A DNA stretch of 37,000 nucleotides from CAYLYU01 sp964501925. GTDB lineage: Bacteria > Pseudomonadota > Zetaproteobacteria > Mariprofundales > Mariprofundaceae. This document shows, piece by piece, positions 25,878 through 33,558 of the stretch (positions are counted from its first letter, which is position 1; each line of letters opens with the position of its first letter). Location: positions 1 to 37,000 of the forward strand of contig CAZCTM010000022.1 in assembly GCA_964501925.1 (NCBI GenBank), in the 5' to 3' direction. Under the pieces are notes generated by a model. It did not search any database, was not told the DNA's origin, and saw only the letters and a list, made by a program, of their open reading frames with translations. The position numbers were made by a program, and so were the translations under genes.

Positions 25878-26489
25878 TTGCAACTGGTCGTCGGCCTGGG
25901 TAACCCGGGCAAGACATATGCGAAACACCGGCATAATGTTGGTTTTCGGTTTCTGGATCTGCTGGCTCATCGTCTTGGATTAAGTTTTTCCGGGGCTCCG
26001 CGATTTTATGCTGAAATTGCCGTCTGGCAGCGGAACGGGGACAAGGTGTTGCTCGCAAAGCCCCAGACCTACATGAATCTCAGCGGCAAGGCCGTTGCCG
26101 CACTGAGCAGTTATTATCGAGTTTCTTCACACGATATTTATGTTATTTACGATGACCTGGATTTGCCAAAAATGAAAATACGTATCAGGCGGGGTGGCGG
26201 ACATGGCGGCCATAACGGCATCAAATCCATCAACCAGTCTTTGGCAGACACGGATTATACCCGCATCAGGATCGGAATTGGCAGGCCAGAGGAAGGCGAA
26301 ATCACTCCCTGGGTCCTTGGCCCGCTGACTCAGGAAGAAAAGGAGATAGAAGAGAGGGTCTTCTCCTGCCTGCTTCAGCATTTCGATTTAATCCTGGAAG
26401 GAAACGCTCCACTGGCGGCAAACCGAATCCATCAGTGCATTCATGCCGGGGAAAAGACCGATATCCCGGATCAGGAAAAGGCAAAATAA
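25878..26489 (+). CDS. pth: Peptidyl-tRNA hydrolase
   Basis: A 203-residue enzyme that frees tRNA from peptidyl-tRNAs that drop off ribosomes. The catalytic pocket is intact: N9 in GLGNPG, H19 in HRHNVGF, the KPQTYMNLSG motif, and DDLDLP with GGGHGGHNGIKS. The start is a TTG: the next in-frame codons upstream reach a stop within three codons, and the family motif begins immediately after it. The ribosome site is poor. The stop and the ychF ATG share one base (TAATG), which suggests coupled translation. Confidence 0.95.
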   Translation: MQLVVGLGNPGKTYAKHRHNVGFRFLDLLAHRLGLSFSGAPRFYAEIAVWQRNGDKVLLAKPQTYMNLSGKAVAALSSYYRVSSHDIYVIYDDLDLPKMKIRIRRGGGHGGHNGIKSINQSLADTDYTRIRIGIGRPEEGEITPWVLGPLTQEEKEIEERVFSCLLQHFDLILEGNAPLAANRIHQCIHAGEKTDIPDQEKAK

Positions 26490-27583
26490 TGGCTTTGGCG
26501 ATCGGCATCGTTGGTTTGCCAAATGTCGGGAAATCCACCTTGTTTAATGCCCTGGCAGGTGGTGGAGCCGAAGCGTCGAATTACCCCTTTTGCACGATCG
26601 ACCCAAATGTCGGTGTGGTTCCGGTTCCCGACCCCCGTCTGGATGAAATCGCCGGAATCGTTCAGCCGCAAAGGGTACAGCATGCAACTGTTGAGTTCGT
26701 CGATATCGCCGGGCTCGTTGCCGGAGCCTCCAAAGGGGAAGGACTTGGTAACAAGTTTCTTGCCAATATTCGTGAATGTGCCGCAATAGCCCATGTTGTC
26801 CGTTGCTTCAGGGACGAAAACATCACCCATGTTTCCAGTCAGATCGATCCGTTGTCTGATATTGAGGTGATCGATACCGAGCTGATGCTCAAGGACCTTG
26901 ATACCCTGGACAAGGCCATAGCACGCATCCAGAAGCAGACCAAAACCGGGAACAAGGAGATGCTCGCACAACTTGAACTGCTAAAGCGTGTTCAGCATGG
27001 CCTGGAAGATGGTCAGCCAGTTCGACGTCAGAAGCTGGATGCAGCCTCGCTGCACGACCTGAAGGAACTGTGCCTGCTCACTGCCAAGCCAGTCCTCTAC
27101 CTTGCCAATGTCGATGATCATTCTCTTCCTGAGGGTAATGCCTACTCGAGGAAGGTGGCGGAATGGGCCTCCCGGGAGCATGCTCGCATGGCCAATGTCT
27201 CTGCCCAAATTGAATCGGAACTGGTGGAAATGGATGATGCATCGAAAGCGGAATTCCTGGCAGATCTGGGGCTTAGCGAACCGGGACTGAATACCGTCAT
27301 TCGCGAGGCCTATACCCTGCTCAATCTCATTACTTATTTCACGGCCGGCAAGAAGGAAGTCAGGGCCTGGACCATTCATCGTGGCGATACGGCCCCCAGA
27401 GCCGCAGGTGTTATCCATACGGATTTTGAAAAAGGGTTCATCCGTGCGGAAACGATCTCCTATGAGGATTTCGTTCGCTATGGGGGAGAAGCAAAGGCAC
27501 GGGAGGCCGGAAAGGTGCGCCTGGAAGGCAAGGATTATGTTGTCAACGATGGCGATATCATGCATTTCAGGTTTAATGTCTGA
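26489..27583 (+). CDS. ychF: Redox-responsive ATPase YchF
   Basis: OBG-family P-loop protein of 364 residues, the usual length. Despite GTPase ancestry it prefers ATP. G1 is GLPNVGKS, the switch region holds VEFVDIAGLVAGASKGEGLGN, NVDD sits where GTPases have NKxD, and the C-terminal TGS-like domain ends DIMHFRFNV. It binds ribosomes and affects stress responses in E. coli. The ATG overlaps the pth stop by one base, the normal pth-ychF pairing. Its stop lies 70 bases before the preferred start of the next gene, although that frame is open back into ychF. Confidence 0.97.
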   Translation: MALAIGIVGLPNVGKSTLFNALAGGGAEASNYPFCTIDPNVGVVPVPDPRLDEIAGIVQPQRVQHATVEFVDIAGLVAGASKGEGLGNKFLANIRECAAIAHVVRCFRDENITHVSSQIDPLSDIEVIDTELMLKDLDTLDKAIARIQKQTKTGNKEMLAQLELLKRVQHGLEDGQPVRRQKLDAASLHDLKELCLLTAKPVLYLANVDDHSLPEGNAYSRKVAEWASREHARMANVSAQIESELVEMDDASKAEFLADLGLSEPGLNTVIREAYTLLNLITYFTAGKKEVRAWTIHRGDTAPRAAGVIHTDFEKGFIRAETISYEDFVRYGGEAKAREAGKVRLEGKDYVVNDGDIMHFRFNV

Positions 27584-27653
27584 TATCGCACAGGACGGCC
27601 TGATCGGATACCATCCGGATTTTGCAGGATGTCACCACCCTCATGGAGCCTTG

Positions 27654-28124
27654 ATGAAGCTACTGATCAGCCGACACGCGGTCCAATCCATGCTCCAGCA
27701 CGCCCTGAGCACGCAACCTGCCATCTGCTGCGGCCTCTGCGGCGGCGACCAACAACATATCCGCCTGGCCCTGCCGGTTGCCAATATCTCTCAAGACACC
27801 TGTCAGGAATGTATCCTGGATGCAAAGGAAAGCCGGGAGATCCTGAAAGGATGGAATCAGCAGGGCGTTAGCTGGCTGGGTGTGTACCATTCTCATCCCG
27901 ACTCTTTTTCCCTTGAGCAGCATCAACTGCCGAAGATGCTTGAAAGATTGATTCGGCAATCTCCCGAAACGGCCAGCAGGCTTGATACACTTTGGCAACT
28001 GCTCATCGCCCTGGATACCAAGGGAAGACTGGAAGTTCGTGCCTTTTCGCAGGCAGCAGAACGGGACACTGAAATCCCTGTCGTGATGCTGGAAGACGAT
28101 CAGGTTGTACCAACCACAAAGTAA
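27654..28124 (+). CDS. Degenerate JAMM/MPN-domain protein
   Basis: A 156-residue JAB/MPN-fold protein. HSHP is present (79-82), but the glutamate expected before CGL is isoleucine (AICCGLCGG), and the serine and aspartate that complete the zinc site are glutamine and leucine. It therefore probably lacks protease activity. Five cysteines (C25, C26, C29, C50, C53) cluster near the normal catalytic region; CxxC pairs could bind metal instead. The ATG at 27654 has GGAG upstream. An ATG at 27576 overlapping ychF would add 26 residues. It stands between ychF and hemA, where such a gene is not usual, 16 bases before hemA. Confidence 0.7.
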   Translation: MKLLISRHAVQSMLQHALSTQPAICCGLCGGDQQHIRLALPVANISQDTCQECILDAKESREILKGWNQQGVSWLGVYHSHPDSFSLEQHQLPKMLERLIRQSPETASRLDTLWQLLIALDTKGRLEVRAFSQAAERDTEIPVVMLEDDQVVPTTK

Positions 28125-28140
28125 AGGTTAGTTTTCGTCC

Positions 28141-29448
28141 ATGCGAGTTTGCATTGTCGGACTGAACCATCGCACTGCGCCGGTTGAATTACGCGAATGC
28201 GTGGCCGTGAACGAACACGAGGTGGAAGATGTCCTCAAGTCGATGGTGGCCCATCATTCCGTACGGGAGGCCGCCCTACTTTCCACCTGCAACCGTGTCG
28301 AGTTTACTCTCGTCACGCATGATCCGGATTCCGCGATCGCACTGGCGCACGAATGGTTTGCGGAGAGATCCAGGCTGAACATTGAGGCCATTGATTCATA
28401 TTTGTATTCACTGACGACGGATAAAGCGGTTCGGCATCTGTTCTCTGTAGCGGCCGGCCTGGATTCCCTGGTTCTCGGAGAACCCCAGATTCTTGGCCAG
28501 GTAAAATCATCTTATGAACTTGCTCTGGCTGCCGATACGGCTGGACATATTCTGCATCGACTGTATCAGGCAACGTTTGCAGCTGCCAAGCGGGTTCGCA
28601 GCAATACAGCGATTGGCCGGCAGGCCGTTAATGTCTCCACCTGTGCGGTTGAGCTTGCCAAGCGCATCTTCGGAGAGCTGAGTGCCAAGACCGTCCTGCT
28701 GATCGGGGCCGGCGAAATGGCCGAGCTTGCAGCCCGTCACTTTCACTCAAACGGCGTCACGAATGTGCTGGTTGCCAATCGTTCGCTTAACCGTGCCACC
28801 ACGCTGGCACGTCAATTTGACGGCCATGCACTGACCCTGGATCAGCTTGATGATTACCTGGACTCGGCAGACATCATTCTCACCAGTACGGGGGCGAGTA
28901 CCCATATTCTTCTCCCCAAACCGGTGGCTGCTGCCATGGCCAAACGATCGGGCAAACCTGTATTCATGGTGGATATTGCCGTGCCCAGGGACATTGACCC
29001 GAGGGTGGGCAAGCTGGACGGGGTCTATCTGTATGACATTGATGACCTTCAGCAGGTTGTGGATGTCAATCTTGAAGGGAGAAAGAAGGAGGCCGAACTC
29101 GGCCGTTCCCTGCTGGAAGAAGATGCGAAGCAGTTTCTCAACTGGCTCAAGTCCCTGGAGGCACTTCCCCTGATCCGGAGCATTCAGGAGCGGACAGAGG
29201 TTATCCGGCGCGAGGAACTCAACAAGGCCTGGCGCTACATGAAAGACTTCAACGACGAACAGCGGCAGGCTGTCGAGCGATTTTCCCGCCAATTGCTGAA
29301 ACGCTTTACACATCCAACCCTAAGGGCCCTAAAGAGCCTTCCGGAAGACATGGAAGGTGATCTGCTTATGGGGGCTACACGCTATCTGTATGACCTCGAC
29401 ATAAAGCCCGTCCGGGCACAGGAGTCTGATGAAAATACAACTGGATAA
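28141..29448 (+). CDS. hemA: Glutamyl-tRNA reductase
   Basis: First committed enzyme of C5-pathway tetrapyrrole synthesis: it reduces glutamyl-tRNA to glutamate 1-semialdehyde with NADPH. The product has 435 residues. The N-terminal GLNHRTAPVELRE, the catalytic C50 in STCNRVEF, GEPQILGQVK, the NADPH-binding GAGEMAELAARHF and the C-terminal dimerisation helix are intact. It overlaps the start of prfA by 20 bases, the widely conserved hemA-prfA order. The ribosome site is modest (AAAGG, about 13 bases upstream), so translation may be linked to the preceding gene. Confidence 0.97.
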   Translation: MRVCIVGLNHRTAPVELRECVAVNEHEVEDVLKSMVAHHSVREAALLSTCNRVEFTLVTHDPDSAIALAHEWFAERSRLNIEAIDSYLYSLTTDKAVRHLFSVAAGLDSLVLGEPQILGQVKSSYELALAADTAGHILHRLYQATFAAAKRVRSNTAIGRQAVNVSTCAVELAKRIFGELSAKTVLLIGAGEMAELAARHFHSNGVTNVLVANRSLNRATTLARQFDGHALTLDQLDDYLDSADIILTSTGASTHILLPKPVAAAMAKRSGKPVFMVDIAVPRDIDPRVGKLDGVYLYDIDDLQQVVDVNLEGRKKEAELGRSLLEEDAKQFLNWLKSLEALPLIRSIQERTEVIRREELNKAWRYMKDFNDEQRQAVERFSRQLLKRFTHPTLRALKSLPEDMEGDLLMGATRYLYDLDIKPVRAQESDENTTG

Positions 29449-30502
29449 GATCTTGGCTCATCATCAGGAGCTGACCCAGATGCTCGCCGACCCGGACACA
29501 ACCTCAGATCAGAAAAGATTCAGAGCCTTAAGCAAGGAATTCGCGGAGATCAATCCGATTGCCGAATCCGCCAGAAAACTTAAGGACATTCGGCAGCAAT
29601 TGCAGGACAACCGGGAGCTCCTCGAGGACCCTGAATGTGAGCCGGAACTTAAAGAGATGGCTCAGGAAGAGCTGCCAGGGCTGACGGAAGAAGAAAAAAA
29701 ACTGGAAAAGAGACTGCAGCTGATGTTATTGCCAAAGGATCCCAACGATGAACGCAATGTCATCCTGGAGGTCCGGGCTGGTACGGGTGGGGAAGAAGCT
29801 GCCCTGTTTGCCGCTGACTTGTTCCGCATGTACACCCGTTATGCGGAAAAGAAGGGTTACAAGGTTGAGATTCTTTCCAGCAACAGGACTGGCATCCACG
29901 GATACAAGGAGATTATTGCCCAAATCAGTGGTCATGGCGCCTATTCCAGATATAAGTTCGAATCGGGCGTGCATCGGGTCCAGCGCATCCCATTGACAGA
30001 AACCCAGGGTCGAATTCACACATCAGCGTGCACCGTCGCAGTATTGCCGGAAGCGGATGAGGTTGACATAGACATTCATCCGGATGACCTGAGAATCGAT
30101 GTGTTCCGTTCTTCCGGACCGGGGGGGCAGAGCGTGAACACGACGGATTCCGCTGTCAGGATCACCCATGTACCTACCGGGATCGTTGTCTCCTGTCAGG
30201 ATGAAAAAAGTCAGCACAAAAACAAGGCCAAGGCCCTGAAGGTTCTTCAGGCCAGACTTTATGACGCTGCCCAGCGTCAGGCCCAAGCAGAGCGGGCTGA
30301 ACTCCGTCGGGGAATGGTGGGCAGCGGTGACCGTTCAGAGCGAATCCGCACTTACAACTTTCCCCAGGGCAGGATTACGGATCACCGGATCAACCTCAGC
30401 CTGTACAAACTTGAAGAAATCCTCGCAGGGGAAATGGATGAACTAGTTGAGGCACTTCTGACCCACCATCAGGCGAAGATGCTTGCAGCAGAAAACTCGT
30501 GA
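29429..30502 (+). CDS. prfA: Peptide chain release factor 1
   Basis: RF1 recognises UAA and UAG stop codons and triggers peptide release. The product has 357 residues. The catalytic GGQ is at 232-234 (SSGPGGQSVNTTDS), and the codon-reading PxT tripeptide is PLT (188-190), within RIPLTETQGRIHTSA; E. coli has PAT there. The N-terminal coiled-coil domain and the C-terminal helix are of normal length. The ATG lies inside hemA by 20 bases. The stop TGA shares bases with the prmC start. Confidence 0.97.
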   Translation: MKIQLDKILAHHQELTQMLADPDTTSDQKRFRALSKEFAEINPIAESARKLKDIRQQLQDNRELLEDPECEPELKEMAQEELPGLTEEEKKLEKRLQLMLLPKDPNDERNVILEVRAGTGGEEAALFAADLFRMYTRYAEKKGYKVEILSSNRTGIHGYKEIIAQISGHGAYSRYKFESGVHRVQRIPLTETQGRIHTSACTVAVLPEADEVDIDIHPDDLRIDVFRSSGPGGQSVNTTDSAVRITHVPTGIVVSCQDEKSQHKNKAKALKVLQARLYDAAQRQAQAERAELRRGMVGSGDRSERIRTYNFPQGRITDHRINLSLYKLEEILAGEMDELVEALLTHHQAKMLAAENS

Positions 30503-31377
30503 TGCTGAAACGGTTACTTTCCGAGGCGACCAACGAACTAAAAGCGGCTGGGTGTCCTACGCCAAGGCTGGATGCCGAAGTCCTGTTGATGCATGCATGT
30601 CGCCTCACCCGGTCACAATTGATTGCCAGTCTGAATGACGGCGTGTCTCAAAAGGAGGCGTTGCATTATCGCGAACTGATCGCTCGCCGTAAGAAGAGGG
30701 AACCGGTTGCCTATCTTGTGGGTGAAAAGGAGTTCTGGTCACGCTCTTTCCTTGTGAATCCCGACGTGCTTGTTCCGAGACCTGAAACAGAGCACCTTAT
30801 TGAAACGATGCTTAATCATTTTCCGGCAACGGAAGATGAATATTGCTTCTGTGACATCGGGACGGGGTCCGGATGCATTGCCATTACACTCGCATGTGAA
30901 TTTCCGCATGCAAGGATCATTGGCACTGACATTTCTATGGCTGCCCTGAAGGTGGCCAGAAAAAATGCGGAACGTCATGGCGTACTGGAACGCATATGTT
31001 TCCAGAAGGCCGACATGCTGACTGGCATAAACGACAGAACTCCCAGGTTGGATGCCATTATTGCCAATCCACCTTACGTCAGTATCGATGAATATCCCGG
31101 ACTTGCGCCCGAACTTCGGTTTGAACCAAGACAGGCACTGACCGATAAAGACGACGGTCTGAAATACCTGCGAATATTACTGGATCAGGCTGCTGACAGA
31201 CTGAAACCGGGAGGCATCCTGGTTCTGGAGGCGGGGCTGGCAGGTCTGCCCCCCATCACGCCGGCATGGTTAGAGGTGAAGGAAATCAGGGATCTTGCTT
31301 CCAGGCTTCGAGGCGGGGTTTATTATCCCAGGAAATCGGATGTAACGGCACGACGAGCCCACGGGATCAGTGGGTGA
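30499..31377 (+). CDS. prmC: Release factor glutamine methyltransferase
   Basis: SAM-dependent enzyme that methylates the GGQ glutamine of RF1 and RF2. The product has 292 residues if the GTG at 30499 is used; the ATG at 30502 is an equally good start and would remove one. The SAM-binding motif is DIGTGSGCIA (119-128) and the substrate-binding motif is NPPY (190-193). It directly follows prfA, as in E. coli, so factor and modifier are made together. The 3' end overlaps the convergent HD-GYP gene by 11 bases. Confidence 0.96.
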   Translation: MMLKRLLSEATNELKAAGCPTPRLDAEVLLMHACRLTRSQLIASLNDGVSQKEALHYRELIARRKKREPVAYLVGEKEFWSRSFLVNPDVLVPRPETEHLIETMLNHFPATEDEYCFCDIGTGSGCIAITLACEFPHARIIGTDISMAALKVARKNAERHGVLERICFQKADMLTGINDRTPRLDAIIANPPYVSIDEYPGLAPELRFEPRQALTDKDDGLKYLRILLDQAADRLKPGGILVLEAGLAGLPPITPAWLEVKEIRDLASRLRGGVYYPRKSDVTARRAHGISG

Positions 31378-33175
31378 TTTTCGGATGTGCCAGAGTGTGG
31401 ACACTGGCATCTATAAAAATCTCGAGAAGATCCTGGTCGATCTTGCCCGCTTTTGCCTCCCAGCATAGCATGTCCAGTGCGGTTTCTGCGGAAACCGCCT
31501 TCTTGTAAGGTCGGTCAACAGCGGTCAGGGCGTCAAAAATGTCACAAATGGTCATCATCCTGGTTTCAATGCAGATCTCGTCGGCCATCAGCCCATAGGG
31601 GTAACCGCTTCCATCCAGCTTCTCATGATGTGCGGCTGCGATCCTGGTCATGTCCTTCAAATCCCGCGGCCAGGGAATATGTTGCATAAACTCAATGGTA
31701 TGGAGCACATGGGCCTCAATTTCATGACGCTCCTCGGCACTTAGACTTCCCATGGGGATGCTGAGGTTTTCGATGTCAGGTTCATCCAGCAGATAAAATG
31801 ACCTTCCATCGTGATTCACATGATGGATATGGGCCAGTTCACGGATGGAACCGGAGCTCTTGTTTGGCAGGAGTGTAGGCTGGTTAGCCTGCAGGATCTG
31901 ATTCAGGGCATCATCCAGTTGCCTGAGTCGCAGATCCAGCTCCCCGGCCAAGGCCTGATCTTTTTCCAGATACGCATCCTTTCCCTGATTCAGCAGGATC
32001 AGGAGTCTTTTCTGCAGGTGATCCCTTTCCGCCAGGACCTTCAGAAGATCAACCCGTGTCCGGATGACTGTTTCCCGGTCCGGGGGCAGCTTCTTCGCCT
32101 TGATGAGGACATGCTCTCGCACGCCAATCTTGCCAAAATCGTGCAGCAGGCCAGCGTAGCGCAGCATTCGCTCCCTCTCGGATGTGAGACTAAATTCCCT
32201 GTACCCGTGCCGATCCACCGCACGGGCAAGTGAGACCGTGTATTTTGCCACCCGCTCTGAATGACCCGCGGTCGTTGGATCCCTTCTTTCAATGGTCTGT
32301 ACCGAGGCCCGGACAAAACTTTCAAAAAGATCGCTGATCTCGCTATACAAGCGTGCTTTTTCAATGGCCACCGCAGCCTGGCTGGCTAGCAATCCGGCTA
32401 CAACCTCATCCTCCTTGCTGAAGGGAAGAACCCTCGATTCGAAATCCCCCGGTTGAGTGAGCCTGTCTTCATTTGATTTTTTACGGTTAATCAGCTGAAG
32501 GACTCCCAGTATTTCTCCCCGCTGATTCTTCAGAGGCACCATCAATAGATAGATGGCCCTGTAGTTGAAAAGCTTGTCGATGTGTTTCCCGTAATCCCCG
32601 TCGGTGGAGGTGCTCTTCTTTGTCACCCGCATGGGCCTGCCGTAGTAGGCACATTTACCCACCAGGCTGGTTTTATCAATCGAAAAAGCGAGATCTCCCA
32701 GGTCAGGAAGTGAAACTGACCGGTTTTCGGCAATTGTGAAACACAGTTTATCTTCCCCGTCCCTTTCCTCGATCAGATACAATGACCCCGCATCGGAGTG
32801 GGTCATGTCCATGGTGAGATTCAAGATATTGGGTAGAAGCTCTTCCAGTTCCAGGGCCGAAGATATTGCTGTACCTATCTTGGCGATGTCTTCGCGCTCA
32901 TTCCTGAGCCGGCCGATCATGGATTTGGCTGCGCTCAACTGCGTTTCCTGGGTCAAAAGGACGGAAACAAACTCCGCGAGCGTATCAGCGGGCATGGTGG
33001 AGGGAACAGGAATCTTTTTTGAACCCATATGGAGTATCCAGTCGGAACCATGTCGAACAAGACCGGGTTTCTTACTGCCCCTGCCCAGTGAAACAACCTT
33101 GATACCGTTATCTTCCAGGGACTGGCGCCATTCACGTGGAAAGTCACTGTCAGAAACAAATATCCTATATTGCAC
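31367..33175 (-). CDS. GAF/HD-GYP domain protein, probable c-di-GMP phosphodiesterase
   Basis: A 602-residue signalling protein. Residues 1-95 form a short N-terminal region I cannot place. A GAF domain follows (about 105-275). The HD-GYP domain starts near 285 and has HD at 345-346, H489, and HHEKLDGSGYP (516-526), so the main catalytic residues are present. Between HDFGKIGV and the next histidine there is an extra segment of about 115 residues, partly coiled-coil (371-430), not found in ordinary HD-GYP domains. Cleavage of cyclic di-GMP is inferred from the family. The GTG start directly follows an in-frame stop. The 3' end overlaps prmC by 11 bases. Confidence 0.87.
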   Translation of the reverse strand: MQYRIFVSDSDFPREWRQSLEDNGIKVVSLGRGSKKPGLVRHGSDWILHMGSKKIPVPSTMPADTLAEFVSVLLTQETQLSAAKSMIGRLRNEREDIAKIGTAISSALELEELLPNILNLTMDMTHSDAGSLYLIEERDGEDKLCFTIAENRSVSLPDLGDLAFSIDKTSLVGKCAYYGRPMRVTKKSTSTDGDYGKHIDKLFNYRAIYLLMVPLKNQRGEILGVLQLINRKKSNEDRLTQPGDFESRVLPFSKEDEVVAGLLASQAAVAIEKARLYSEISDLFESFVRASVQTIERRDPTTAGHSERVAKYTVSLARAVDRHGYREFSLTSERERMLRYAGLLHDFGKIGVREHVLIKAKKLPPDRETVIRTRVDLLKVLAERDHLQKRLLILLNQGKDAYLEKDQALAGELDLRLRQLDDALNQILQANQPTLLPNKSSGSIRELAHIHHVNHDGRSFYLLDEPDIENLSIPMGSLSAEERHEIEAHVLHTIEFMQHIPWPRDLKDMTRIAAAHHEKLDGSGYPYGLMADEICIETRMMTICDIFDALTAVDRPYKKAVSAETALDMLCWEAKAGKIDQDLLEIFIDASVHTLAHPKITH

Positions 33176-33558
33176 AGCTTACCATTCCAGGACCATGGGC
33201 CAAATCTCCTCAGCCATGCGTTGGCAGTCATTCAGTTGGATGTATCCAGTTCCTTTCTACGCCGGTGAATGCGCCCGACTTCACCTGGACCCATGAAGCA
33301 GAAGGGACCAAGGCTACTCTCCCGCCGCTTCACCGCTTGTGACACACGTCATAGCCCGTTTTGTTGCTATTCCTGATTTATTATGGCCCATAGTTTCTCA
33401 GAGGGCAATTTGCGTATGAGACCGCATGCGTGGCGTTTGATGTGGGCAAGTGTTTCCACTTCCGGTTTAAGACGCTTTATCTGATAATGACATTCTCGAG
33501 GTTTGCTTTTTCTGATAGAAGCCTCCTGATCCGTCATACCACGTCACATGGAGAACCT
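33176..33558. other. Divergent intergenic region between HD-GYP gene and polA
   Basis: 383 bases with no supportable gene; short open frames here lack ribosome sites and family features. It must hold promoters for both flanking genes. A GATAAT hexamer at 33483-33488 could be a polA -10 box, with only a weak -35 (TTCCGG, 33460-33465). The stretch near 33340-33400 is the most A+T-rich part and could hold the minus-strand promoter. Confidence 0.4.

Noticed and set aside
33136..33342. Plus-strand open frame of 68 codons upstream of polA
   Set aside because: No ribosome site, no hydrophobic or domain pattern, and it overlaps the start of the HD-GYP gene.
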